Assembly (NCBI RefSeq): GCF_035481615.1
Contig: NZ_JAYKOT010000003.1
Coordinates: 248,001-312,000, forward strand
From: Citroniella saccharovorans
Lineage (GTDB): Bacteria; Bacillota; Clostridia; Tissierellales; Peptoniphilaceae
Direction of reading: 5' to 3'
DNA: 64,000 nucleotides
Part shown: positions 33,682-42,366 of the stretch, in pieces
Numbering within the stretch: the stretch's first letter is position 1
Layout of the letters: each line of letters opens with the position of its first letter
The notes under the pieces: model-generated
What the model saw: only the letters and a program-made list of their open reading frames with translations
Told to the model about the DNA's origin: nothing
Database searches by the model: none
Position numbers and translations under genes: made by a program

Positions 33682-34779
33682 ATGAATATTTTGTATTTGG
33701 CAGATGCACATTCATCTCATACGAAAAAGTTTGTAGATTATTTTTTAGGTAAAGGACACGAGGTCTCAGTTTTTTCGCTCTCGTCAGGAGAAATTGATGG
33801 GGCAAGAGTTCAAAGTTTAAATATAAAAAACGAGAGCGGTTTATCATCTTTTAAAAAGTTCTTTTTATATTATTCTAAAATTGGTAAACTAAAAAAATTT
33901 ATTAATGAAGTTAAACCTGATATAGTTCACGCTCATTACGCTTCTAGTTATGGGATGCTCGCAAGGCTTTCTGGCAAAAAATATATTCTTTCTGTTTGGG
34001 GTTCTGATGTGTATGATTTTCCAAATGAAAATATATTAAAAAAGCACCTTATAAAGAAAAATTTAAATAAGGCAAGTGTTATTCTCTCAACCTCAAAAGA
34101 TATGAAATTAGAAGCTAAAAAGTTTACAGATAAAGAAATTATAGTAACGCCTTTTGGAGTAGATATTAATGAATATAGACCTATGGAAGTTGAGAGAATT
34201 TCAGATTTTACTGTAGGAACCATAAAAGCCTTTTATAAAAAATATGGATTTGATTACTTAATAGAGGGATATAAAGGATTTCTAGAAGAAACAGGAGCGG
34301 ATTCTAAGCTAATTCTTGCTGGAAAAGGACCAGATTTCGATGAAATTGTAAAAAAAGTTTTGGATTTAGGAATAAAGGATAAAGTTATTTTCCCTGGTTT
34401 TATTAATAAGGAAGAAGTTATAAAAACATTTAACCAAATGGATGTAGCCGTTTTTCCTTCAGTATTAGATTCTGAAAGCTTTGGAGTTGCTGCTGTTGAG
34501 GCTGGAGCTTGTGGGGTATGTCAAATAGTTTCAAATGTGGGCGGATTACCTGAAGCTACAAATCCTGGAGTATCTTCAATTTTAGTTCCTAAAGAAAATT
34601 CAAATGCTATTAGAGAAGCTCTCGTGAAACTTTATAAGGATAGATCTCTTTTAGAGAAAATGTCTACTGAAGCTAGAAAATATGTAGAAGATAATTATAA
34701 TATTGAAGATAATTTTGCTGTGATAGAAAAAATATATAATAATTTTAATAAATTTCAAAATAAAAAAGAGCTGGATTAA
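33682..34779 (+). CDS. Glycosyltransferase family 4
   Basis: This 365-residue GT-B glycosyltransferase begins MNILYLADAHSSHTKKFVDY. It has an N-terminal acceptor domain (DIVHAHYASSYGMLARL), a middle VTPFGVDINEYRPM segment and the donor domain. The latter has LILAGKGPDFDEI and FPSVLDSESFGVAAVEAGAC, where the EX7E-type pattern is visible. It probably builds surface polysaccharide. AAAGGAG precedes the start. Its own terminator has been split by an insertion sequence whose left end begins three bases after the stop codon. Confidence 0.88.
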   Translation: MNILYLADAHSSHTKKFVDYFLGKGHEVSVFSLSSGEIDGARVQSLNIKNESGLSSFKKFFLYYSKIGKLKKFINEVKPDIVHAHYASSYGMLARLSGKKYILSVWGSDVYDFPNENILKKHLIKKNLNKASVILSTSKDMKLEAKKFTDKEIIVTPFGVDINEYRPMEVERISDFTVGTIKAFYKKYGFDYLIEGYKGFLEETGADSKLILAGKGPDFDEIVKKVLDLGIKDKVIFPGFINKEEVIKTFNQMDVAVFPSVLDSESFGVAAVEAGACGVCQIVSNVGGLPEATNPGVSSILVPKENSNAIREALVKLYKDRSLLEKMSTEARKYVEDNYNIEDNFAVIEKIYNNFNKFQNKKELD

Positions 34780-34839
34780 AATGAACTGACCCCAAAAAGT
34801 TGGACCTGAAAAACCAACTTTGAGGAGGTCATTTTTTTC

Positions 34840-36261
34840 ATGGCAAAATATAGTACAGAATTTAAGATAAAAGTAGTTAATGCATATCTAAATAACGAAG
34901 GAGGATATGGAACTTTAGCTAAGAAATATGATATAAATGGTGCATCAATAGTTGAAAGATGGGTAAATTCATACAAAACACAAGGATATGAAGGCTTAAA
35001 AATTTCTAGAAAAAATAATAGTTACTCTTTCGAATTTAAGAAGAATATAGTAAACTTGTACTTAACAGGAGAAATGTCCTATCAAGAACTTTCTAATCAA
35101 TTTAAGATTAATAATCCAGCGATCATTGCTAGATGGGTAATTGATTTTAGAAATCAAGGACTTGATGGACTTAGACCTAAAAAGAGAGGAAGACCTTCAA
35201 GTATGACTAAAGATAAAAATAATGAAAAAGAAAAAGAACAAGTAAAGAAAGAATATTCTAAGGAAGAGATAGACGAAATTGCTGAACTTAAAGATAAGCT
35301 TTACTGGGCACAAATGGAAATAGATTTTCTAAAAAAAAAAGATGGAATTAGAGGACGAGGAAGATCAGAAAATGAGAGAATGGCTAGAATAATTCACTCA
35401 TTAAGAGAAAAATATCCACTAAAAGATTTACTTAAACAATTTAATTTTCCAAAATCAACATACATGTATTGGCAAAAAAGATTTGATAGAAAAAATAAAG
35501 ATGAAGCCTTTGAGAATCAAATCAAGAAAATAAGAAAAGATAATCCAAACTATGGATACAGAAGAATACATGCGATGCTTAGAAGACTTGGAATTTTAAT
35601 AAACAAGAAAAAAGTTCAAAGGTTGGTACAGAAGCTGAAACTTCAGGTAACAAACTTTGCACGTAAATCAAGAAAATATTACTCATACAAGGGAACAGTA
35701 GGTAAAGTAGCACCAAATAGGATAAAAAGAAGATTTAAAACATCTGTAGTACATCAAAAAATCACAACAGATACAAGTGAATTCAAATACTATGAAACAG
35801 ATAAGTATGGGAATATGCAAGTAAAAAAACTTTACTTAAATCCTTTCTTGGATATGTTTAATGGAGAAATCATTAGCTATTCAATAACAACTTCACCATC
35901 ATTAGAGGCAATAATAACGCCTCTTGAAGAAGCAATTTCAAAGACTTCAGATTGCAAGTTTAAAAGAATTTTCCATTCAGATCAAGGATGGGCATATCAA
36001 TTAAAACAATATACTGAAAAATTAGAATCTAATGGAATTTTACAGAGTATGTCAAGAAAAGGAAATTGCTTAGATAATTCTCCTATGGAGAATTTCTTCG
36101 GGATATTAAAACAAGAAATTTACTATGGTAGAACGTTTAAATCATTTAACGAACTAAAAAAGACAATAGAAGAATATATAAAATATTACAATGAAGATAG
36201 AATAAAAGAAAAACTTGGATATTTAAGTCCAGTTGAATATAGGAAATTAAATGCAGCTTAG
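34840..36261 (+). CDS. IS3-family transposase (fused OrfAB)
   Basis: This 473-residue transposase has two helix-turn-helix modules in the OrfA part (residues 1-60, YSTEFKIKVVNAYLN, and 61-115, YSFEFKKNIVNLYLT), then a basic linker and helix. The OrfB part carries an HTH_21 region (YPLKDLLKQFNFPKSTYMYW) and an rve integrase core with DDE residues in TTDTSEFKYY, FHSDQGWAYQ and NCLDNSPMENFFGIL. In IS150-type elements OrfA and OrfB are usually joined by -1 frameshifting. Here they are in one frame, with an A10 run (35331-35340) exactly at the junction. With A9 the OrfA frame would end about 20 codons later. Confidence 0.93.
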   Translation: MAKYSTEFKIKVVNAYLNNEGGYGTLAKKYDINGASIVERWVNSYKTQGYEGLKISRKNNSYSFEFKKNIVNLYLTGEMSYQELSNQFKINNPAIIARWVIDFRNQGLDGLRPKKRGRPSSMTKDKNNEKEKEQVKKEYSKEEIDEIAELKDKLYWAQMEIDFLKKKDGIRGRGRSENERMARIIHSLREKYPLKDLLKQFNFPKSTYMYWQKRFDRKNKDEAFENQIKKIRKDNPNYGYRRIHAMLRRLGILINKKKVQRLVQKLKLQVTNFARKSRKYYSYKGTVGKVAPNRIKRRFKTSVVHQKITTDTSEFKYYETDKYGNMQVKKLYLNPFLDMFNGEIISYSITTSPSLEAIITPLEEAISKTSDCKFKRIFHSDQGWAYQLKQYTEKLESNGILQSMSRKGNCLDNSPMENFFGILKQEIYYGRTFKSFNELKKTIEEYIKYYNEDRIKEKLGYLSPVEYRKLNAA

Positions 36262-36330
36262 CTGCGATTTCCCCTAGGGGAAATATGAGGACAAAAAAAC
36301 CAGAGACAAATATTTCTAAATGTCTCTGGT
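36253..36330 (-). terminator. Palindromes and terminator at the IS right end
   Basis: GCAGCTTAGCTGC (36253-36265) and TTTCCCCTAGGGGAAA (36268-36283) are perfect palindromes. ACCAGAGACA (36299-36308) pairs with TGTCTCTGGT (36321-36330), and a T run follows on the minus strand. The last one would stop transcription entering the IS from the cobalamin side. Confidence 0.7.
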
Positions 36331-36378
36331 ATAAAGTCCAACTTTTTGGGGTCACCTTAAAAACTCCAGCTCTTACTT

Positions 36379-36684
36379 TTATTTATCTTCCTTACTTTTT
36401 CTATCTTTTTCTTCCATTTCTCTAATATTTCTTTCAACTGCTTTTGTGAAAACTTCTTCTCTAAGGAGATTATTTATGTGGTCATATCCACCCTTTGAGT
36501 GAGGAATAAGACATTTTGAGCAGTCCTTAATTCCACTGTGATAAGTATAATTTCCCTTACAATCATCTAATAAGTAAAGGGGACAATAGCAGAACATACA
36601 GTTAAAATCATCTTCATTTTTAACTTCATGGCATGGAAAATACTGGCAGTCCTTGTTGCAATAAAATCTATAGCTATTTTTCAT
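36379..36684 (-). CDS. Cysteine-rich small domain protein (cobalamin-associated)
   Basis: This 101-residue protein has ten cysteines, including YCNKDCQYFPCHE, FNCMFCYCPLYLLDDC and KDCSKCLIPHSKGGYDHI. It matches the cysteine-rich small domain family (PF04071), which is linked to cobalamin gene clusters in anaerobes and is thought to bind metal; its exact job is unknown. The charged tail (MEEKDRKSKEDK) is variable. It overlaps the end of the CobD-like gene by 11 bases and is the last gene of the minus-strand cluster. Confidence 0.85.
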   Translation of the reverse strand: MKNSYRFYCNKDCQYFPCHEVKNEDDFNCMFCYCPLYLLDDCKGNYTYHSGIKDCSKCLIPHSKGGYDHINNLLREEVFTKAVERNIREMEEKDRKSKEDK

Positions 36685-37706
36685 TAATATACTCCTTTAT
36701 ATTTTCAAAAAATAAATTATTATTATCTACATCTTTAATATTAATTCTTACATAAGTTTTGTCAAGTCCTCTAAAACCATCTGCCTGTCTTATAAGAAAA
36801 TTTCTTTTAAGTAAAAAATTAAATAAATTTTCTGAATTTTCTTGAAGCTTTATTAGAAAGTAGTTTGAGGCGGTTGGAAAGACTTTAATTTCTTTTATTG
36901 TCTTTAAATTTCTTTCAAATATTTCCCTGCTTTTATAAAGTTCATCTATGCTTTTTTTTATATAATTTTTATCCTTAAAAATATAGCTTGTTGCAAGATC
37001 TGCAAAAGTATTTAATCCCCAAGGAAGCATGGAACTCTCTATTTTTTGAATTATTTCTTTTTTTGCTGCCCCATAACCTAGTCTAATTCCTGGCAAGGCG
37101 AAAAATTTAGTTGCAGCTCTTAAAACTATAAGCTCATATTCATCTATAAAATCAACTGAAGAATAATTAAACTTTCCATATTCATAAAAAGCTTCATCTA
37201 AAATTAAGCTTATACCTAATTTTTTAGTCTTTTTCGAGTATTTCTATAAATTCTTCTCTTGAAAAAGAAAAACCAGTTGGATTATTTGGATTTGCAAGTA
37301 TAAGTGCTGAATTTTCTAACTTATCTAATCCATCTAATAGAGACGGTCTAAATTTTAAATCTTCTGAATAGATGTTTATTATGTTTTTTCCATGAATTTT
37401 AGCTAGTCTTTCATATTCTAAAAAAGATGGATTAAAGATAATAATAGTTTTAAAAAGATTTATTGCCATATCTTGAATTTCAACAGATCCATTTCCTAAG
37501 ATTACATTTTCTTCACTTGTATTTAGGTATTTTGCTACTTCTTTTTTAGCACGTCTATATTTTATGTCTGGGTATTTTTCCACTAAACTGAAATTTTCAA
37601 AGAGATATTCCTTTAAACCTTTTGGTGGTCCAAGAAAGTTTATGTTTGAGGAATAATCTATAATTTCTTTTTCATTTTTATATTTATAAATTTCTGCTCC
37701 GTGCAT
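36674..37706 (-). CDS. CobD-like threonine-phosphate decarboxylase, frameshifted
   Basis: This is a PLP-dependent class I/II aminotransferase-fold protein of about 343 residues after correction. In this context it is most likely L-threonine-O-3-phosphate decarboxylase (CobD), which makes aminopropanol phosphate for the corrin side chain; a HisC-like transaminase is the alternative. The N-terminal part has IDYSSNINFLGPPKGL and LANPNNPTGFSFSREE. The C-terminal part has LDEAFYEYG, the PLP lysine in RAATKFFALPGIRLGYG, and YVRINIKD. The two parts join when one base of the T5 at 37230-37234 is removed. The start overlaps the cbiB stop. Confidence 0.82.
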
Positions 37707-38641
37707 TACATAATACCCTTATAAAAAATTAAATATATAGCATATATAATCAAAAATAGAATTTGTGACTTGTACATTATCTTTATAGTATCATCTATAT
37801 CTTTAGCTCTTATTGGTCTTTTAGCATCTCCAATATAAGGCTTTTGAACATAAATATTATCATAATATAGGCCGCCTCCAAGTTTAATTCCCAATATACC
37901 TGCTACAGTTGCCTCTGGCCAAGCTGAATTTGGAGAGCTAGATTTGTTGTGGTCTCTTAAAGTAATAAAAAATGAGTTTTTTATTCCATATTTTGGGATT
38001 GATGATATCATCATTAAAAAGGATGTTAGTCTGGCAGGTATAAGATTTGCTAAATCATCAATTTTAGCTGGGAAAAATCCCAAATCTTTATATTTTTCAT
38101 TCTTATAGGCAACCATAGAATCCATGGTATTTATCATTTTATAGGCAAAGGCAAATTCTAATCCAAAAATAAGGTAAAACATTGGAGCTATGACCCCGTC
38201 AGAGGTATTTTCTGCAACCGTTTCAACAACTGCTCGAATAATTCCCTCTTGGCTTAGTCTTTCAGTGTTTCTTCCTACGATAAATTTAAGCCTATTTCTA
38301 CCTCTCTCTAAAGAAATTTTCATATTTTTCTTAACTTCTCTAGCTTCATCTGCTAAACTTTTTGCAGCTATTGTGGTATATCCAAGGTGAATAGTAACTA
38401 CTAGTTTAAGGTATTTATTAAAATCTAGTAGTTTTAAGAAATATCTAATTAGGAAAAAAGTTCCTAAAATATTTATTAAAGCCATTAAAAAACCAGCAAA
38501 CTTTAATCCCTTTGGACTTTTAAATATTTTTCTTATTAACTTTTCTTCTTTATTTATTATAAAGCCCATAAGTCGAACAGGATGGGGAAGACTTTCAGGG
38601 TCACCTAAAATCCAGTCGATTAGGCAGGAAAAAATTAGCAT
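37706..38641 (-). CDS. cbiB: Adenosylcobinamide-phosphate synthase CbiB
   Basis: This 311-residue integral membrane enzyme (CbiB/CobD of Pseudomonas nomenclature) attaches aminopropanol or its phosphate to adenosylcobyric acid. Signature segments are DWILGDPESLPHPVRLMG at the N terminus, VAENTSDGVIAPMFYLIFG near residue 145 and SSPNSAWPEATVAGILGI. Four or more hydrophobic stretches are visible. It lies between the CbiP-like and CobD-like genes with almost no spacing, which are its direct pathway neighbours. Confidence 0.95.
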   Translation of the reverse strand: MLIFSCLIDWILGDPESLPHPVRLMGFIINKEEKLIRKIFKSPKGLKFAGFLMALINILGTFFLIRYFLKLLDFNKYLKLVVTIHLGYTTIAAKSLADEAREVKKNMKISLERGRNRLKFIVGRNTERLSQEGIIRAVVETVAENTSDGVIAPMFYLIFGLEFAFAYKMINTMDSMVAYKNEKYKDLGFFPAKIDDLANLIPARLTSFLMMISSIPKYGIKNSFFITLRDHNKSSSPNSAWPEATVAGILGIKLGGGLYYDNIYVQKPYIGDAKRPIRAKDIDDTIKIMYKSQILFLIIYAIYLIFYKGIM

Positions 38642-38642
38642 A

Positions 38643-39486
38643 TTATTTTTCTTCCTTTATCATTTTATATATTAGATCCATATCCATATTTTCCTCAATG
38701 ATTTTTGAAAAGTTTTCTATTTCTTTATCAGCTTCTTCAATCGTAAAACCTTTATTTGCCTCTTTCATTTTATCTATTAGGGAATCTTCATCTGCAATAT
38801 TAATTTCAGAGTAAGGCACAACACCTACAACAGGAACTCCAGTAAGATCTTCAATCATTTTTAATCCGCTTTTAAGTAGATTTTTGTCTCCTCTAAATTT
38901 ATTTATAATAAAGCCTTTAACTCTTTTTTTTTGCACTTTCACCTAAAAGCATATAGGTTCCATAAAGATGTGCAAATGATCCGCCCCTATCTATATCTGT
39001 TACTATTAAAACATTACTATTTGCAATTTCAGCCATGCCTGAATTTACAAAATCATTTTGGTTAAGATTTATTTCTGCTGGAGAACCTGCACCTTCAATA
39101 AGGATTAGGTCATGAGAATTTGAAATTTCTTTATATAAGTCTATAATCTTTTTTTTATAAAATTCTTTTTGCTTAAAATAATCTACCGCCTTATATTTTC
39201 TATCTTCCTTTCCTAGATAGTATACAAATGACGCATCATTTGCTTTTGGAACTAGAAGTATTGGATTCATATAGACGCTTGGCTTTATCCTAGCTGCGAT
39301 TGCTTGTATATATTGAGCTGTAGCCATTTTATCACCATTATCTAATAAGACAAATTTAGAACTCATATTTTGAGATTTAAAAGGGAAAACATCAATACCC
39401 TTATTTGAAAATATTCTAGCAAGACCAGTACATAATAAAGACTTGCCACTTGAAGAAGTTGTTCCCTGTATCATTAAACTTTTCAT
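38643..39486 (-). CDS. CbiP-like cobyric acid synthase lacking the glutaminase domain, frameshifted
   Basis: The synthetase half of cobyric acid synthase is clear. It has the P-loop MIQGTTSSSGKSLLCTGLAR, then FKSQNMSSKF, LILIEGAGSPAEINL and VTDIDRGGSFAHLYG, then VKGFIINKFRGDKNLL and LTGVPVVGVVPYSEI. The frame breaks at a T9 (38924-38932), and removing one T joins the parts into about 280 residues. Normal CbiP/CobQ is about 490-510. After EDSL, where the GATase domain should begin, the protein goes straight to a short tail, FSKIIEENMDMDLIYKMI, that resembles the usual C-terminal end of CobQ. The glutaminase domain with its Cys nucleophile is therefore absent. It could use free ammonia or a separate subunit, or be inactive. 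Confidence 0.8.
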
Positions 39487-39563
39487 AAATTAACTCCTAA
39501 ATCAATGTTAATAAATACATTTTACCATAATTTAAGTGATATTTGTAGGCAAAACTGATATAT

Positions 39564-39592
39564 TTGAAAAAAGTGAATCTCTAGTATATAAT
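39564..39592 (+). promoter_or_regulatory. Promoter of the glycosyltransferase gene at 39637
   Basis: TTGAAA (39564-39569), 17-base spacer, TATAAT (39587-39592). The region 39493-39636 is shared with the start of the divergent cobalamin cluster. Confidence 0.78.
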
Positions 39593-39636
39593 TATATAGA
39601 ATTTTAAGAAAAGCTATATTTTCTTAGGGGGATATT

Positions 39637-40857
39637 ATGAAAACTGTTTGGATAATTAATCACTATGCAGAGCCGCCTGAAGTTGGTAAGTACTTAAGGC
39701 ATTTTAATTTTGCTAGAAAACTTAAAGAAAAATATAAGGTAAAGATTTTTACTGCTTCCACTGTACATAATACAGATGTAAATATTATTGAAGATGGAAA
39801 AAGTTATGTTGAAAAGACAATAGATGGCGTAGACTTTGTTTTTATAAAAACTTCTAGGTATTTTGGCAATTCTTATGCCAGGATAAAAAATATGTTTGAC
39901 TATTATTTTGGGGTACAAAAAGTTACTAAAAAATTTGGAAGTTGTGATATTGTGTATTCTTCTTCTCCTCATTCACTAACATGGCTTGCAGCTAGAAAGA
40001 TAGCTAAAAGATATGGGGCTAAATTTATTGTTGAAACTAGAGATCTTTGGCCGCTAACTTTTATTGAAATGGGCAGGATGACTAGGGGATCAATACCAGC
40101 AAGAATTTTATTTAAGATAGAAAAAAGCATATATAAATCTGCAGATAGATTAATATTTACAATACCTGGGGGCTACAAGTATGTTGAAGACCTTGGGCTT
40201 GATTCGAGTAAATGCTCCTATATTAATAATTTTATAGATTTAGATGAATTTGATTATAATGCAAAAAATAAAGTCTATGAGGGAAAAGAGTACAATGAAG
40301 ATAAATGCTTTAAGGTTGTCTTTACAGGCGCATTAGGAAAGGCTAATAATCTAATGGAACTACTTAGGGCTGCAAAATATCTAAAGTCTATGGGAGAAAA
40401 TGATATTAAGATTTATCTTTTCGGCTATGGGGCAGAAGAGGAAAATTTAAGAGCTTTTAAAGAAGAAAATTCCTTAGACAATGTTCACTTTATGGGAAAA
40501 GTAAAAAAAGAAGTTGTTCCAAATATATTAGTTAAATCTGATTTAAATATAATTACTTTAAACCATATTCCAGGATTATTTAAATATGGTCTATCTCCAA
40601 ATAAAATATTTGAATACTTTGCTGCAAAGAAACCTATACTTATAAATGTAAAGTCTGGATTTGATCTTGTTGAAAAGTATCAGGCTGGAAAGAGCGTTGA
40701 TGGGAAGAGTGAAAAGCAGTTAGCAGAAGCCATATTAGAATTTAAAAATATGAATCCTTCAGATTATGAAAAATATGCTAATAATGCAAGAAAAGCTGCC
40801 CATGACTTTGAACTAGATAAATTAACTGAAAAATTAATAGATGTTTTTGAAAATTAG
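39637..40857 (+). CDS. Glycosyltransferase family 4 (WbuB-like)
   Basis: This 406-residue GT-B glycosyltransferase begins MKTVWIINHYAEPPEVGKYL, typical of the WbuB/WcaI-like branch that transfers amino sugars in capsule and O-antigen synthesis. VYSSSPHSLTWLAARKIAK, FIVETRDLWPLTFIEMG and LSPNKIFEYFAAKKPILI are the acceptor and donor signatures. The donor is probably an N-acetylated amino sugar, which is inference. It is a single-gene unit, opposite to a Wzy-like polymerase gene and near wecB, so a surface polysaccharide role is likely. Confidence 0.88.
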   Translation: MKTVWIINHYAEPPEVGKYLRHFNFARKLKEKYKVKIFTASTVHNTDVNIIEDGKSYVEKTIDGVDFVFIKTSRYFGNSYARIKNMFDYYFGVQKVTKKFGSCDIVYSSSPHSLTWLAARKIAKRYGAKFIVETRDLWPLTFIEMGRMTRGSIPARILFKIEKSIYKSADRLIFTIPGGYKYVEDLGLDSSKCSYINNFIDLDEFDYNAKNKVYEGKEYNEDKCFKVVFTGALGKANNLMELLRAAKYLKSMGENDIKIYLFGYGAEEENLRAFKEENSLDNVHFMGKVKKEVVPNILVKSDLNIITLNHIPGLFKYGLSPNKIFEYFAAKKPILINVKSGFDLVEKYQAGKSVDGKSEKQLAEAILEFKNMNPSDYEKYANNARKAAHDFELDKLTEKLIDVFEN

Positions 40858-40859
40858 AA

Positions 40860-40893
40860 AAGCTGTTTGGCTCAGTCCAAACAGCTTATTTTT
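40860..40893. terminator. Terminator between glycosyltransferase and wzy-like gene
   Basis: AAGCTGTTTGG (40860-40870) pairs with CCAAACAGCTT (40877-40887), followed by a T run. Confidence 0.9.
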
Positions 40894-40897
40894 ATAA

Positions 40898-42280
40898 TTA
40901 TTTAAATTGTTTTTTATTGAAAAATTTTATTTTTGAACCAATTTTTATGAATAGGGTCATAGCTAAGCTCACAATTATTATAATTGTCCATATACTAGAA
41001 AATACATAATCAAAATATCCTCCATACAAGGTCATTAAAAAGTTCATTGTAAAATATGTGAACATGGCTATAGTAATTGGAGTTTTCTTTATTCTGTTAA
41101 ATATTATATTAAGTAGTGCAAAAAGAATTGGTACATGAATGCTAGATATAAGTAGTCCAACTGGACCGTAATTTGCATAGGCTTCTCCAAGGAATAGACC
41201 ATTATAAACACCAGATGTTCCCGCTCTAGCTCCTAAGAAATTTACTTCCTGCATTACAATTTTTCCACTTCTAATTATTTCAGAATCACCAAAAATAATT
41301 TTATGGATAGGGTTAGGAATACTTTTTCCATTAAGCAAACCAGCTCTATGAGTAAATATTTCAATGTGTAAAAAATAACCAGAAGGTGTTGTAAAAAGAA
41401 TTCTATTGATTGGACCGTCTAAACTAAATATTTGATCAAAACTTAGACCTACAATAAATCTATACATTAAAATAATAGCAATTACAGCAAACACAAATAA
41501 GCCAGCGACAAGAATTACGGGGATTTTATCTCCATAATAAATTCCAAGAAGAATTAAAGATACCCAGTAGATTATTATTGGAGCTTTTTGTAAGTTGTAA
41601 AATGAAATTAAGTTAGATGCCAAAAACATTATAATAAATAGTGCAAGCCATTTTTTCTTCTTAGTTTTTCTAAAATATATATATGTGATAAAAGAGATAA
41701 ATGGAGTAAGGGCTACGGCAAAAATATTTTTTATATATTGATTTCCAGGAAACTCATTTCCAGCCATTATTCTAAGCCTAGCAAGAGTCTCAGAATCTGT
41801 TCCCTTTATTAAGTTTAAAATTGGAGAATTGTTAATACCAATTTTTAAGAAGGTATATAAAACGGCAAGTAAACATATAAGACTTGCTATAACTAAGGCG
41901 ATAAATTCTATATTTGAGTTTTTATGAATAAGTGTATCTTTTTTTAAATATTCCTCATGTTCAATTGGGTCATATCTAAAAATTTTAAAAATAATAAGGC
42001 TAACAATAGGAAAAGCTAAAAATAATAAAATAGTTGAAAAATATGCCACTACAACTGATGTAGGATGTCTTACAAAAGCCATGGCTTGATGACTATATCC
42101 AAGCATGAGAAAAGTAGTTCCTATTACTGAAAGAATTAATAGAAAATAAAATGCTCCAGAAATTGGACCTATCTTTAGTGGGTTAAGTGTCCTCGCTGCT
42201 TTTACATAAAAATAGGTCGATAAAAATACTATTACTATTCCTGTTATAAGATATAAGTTATTAATTAAATTAAAATTCAT
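40898..42280 (-). CDS. Wzy-like polysaccharide polymerase
   Basis: This 460-residue membrane protein has about 12 hydrophobic segments and a large loop around residues 290-350 (TPSGYFLHIEIFTHRAGLLN, then GARAGTSGVYNGLFLGEAYA). It fits the O-antigen/oligosaccharide repeat-unit polymerase class, where the extended outer loop carries conserved Arg and Gly residues. It would join lipid-linked repeat units into surface polysaccharide outside the membrane. Sequence identity in this class is low, so the call rests on topology, the loop and nearby glycosyltransferases. It is divergent from the following gene. Confidence 0.75.
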   Translation of the reverse strand: MNFNLINNLYLITGIVIVFLSTYFYVKAARTLNPLKIGPISGAFYFLLILSVIGTTFLMLGYSHQAMAFVRHPTSVVVAYFSTILLFLAFPIVSLIIFKIFRYDPIEHEEYLKKDTLIHKNSNIEFIALVIASLICLLAVLYTFLKIGINNSPILNLIKGTDSETLARLRIMAGNEFPGNQYIKNIFAVALTPFISFITYIYFRKTKKKKWLALFIIMFLASNLISFYNLQKAPIIIYWVSLILLGIYYGDKIPVILVAGLFVFAVIAIILMYRFIVGLSFDQIFSLDGPINRILFTTPSGYFLHIEIFTHRAGLLNGKSIPNPIHKIIFGDSEIIRSGKIVMQEVNFLGARAGTSGVYNGLFLGEAYANYGPVGLLISSIHVPILFALLNIIFNRIKKTPITIAMFTYFTMNFLMTLYGGYFDYVFSSIWTIIIIVSLAMTLFIKIGSKIKFFNKKQFK

Positions 42281-42366
42281 CTTGTTTCCCTTCCTAGATT
42301 CTACTTGATATTAACATTTATATATTATATCATATAATAGATATAAATTGATATAAAGGAGTCCTT

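Larger units (their letters stand above)
34782..36359 (+). mobile_element. IS3-family (IS150-like) insertion sequence
   Basis: This is an element of about 1578 bases. The ends share a perfect 19-bp inverted repeat, TGACCCCAAAAAGTTGGAC (34787-34805 and its complement 36336-36354). The outermost few bases match only partly. The flanks are AAAA on both sides (34778-34781 and 36360-36363), a plausible target duplication, though A runs make the exact edges uncertain. It carries one fused transposase gene and, near its right end, several palindromes. Confidence 0.88.
34767..36373. terminator. Bidirectional terminator split by the IS element
   Basis: AGAGCTGGA (34767-34775) and TCCAGCTCT (36365-36373) are perfect partners 1.6 kb apart, with T-rich tracts on the outer side on each strand. 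Removing the IS and one copy of the AAAA duplication leaves a 9-bp stem with a 7-base loop. This would have ended both the glycosyltransferase and the minus-strand cobalamin cluster. Confidence 0.75.

Noticed and set aside
38643..39486. CbiP-like gene read as dethiobiotin synthetase (BioD)
   Set aside because: The fold is shared, but DRGGSFAHLYG and VKGFIINKFRGD are cobyric acid synthase motifs, and the neighbours are CbiB and CobD-like.
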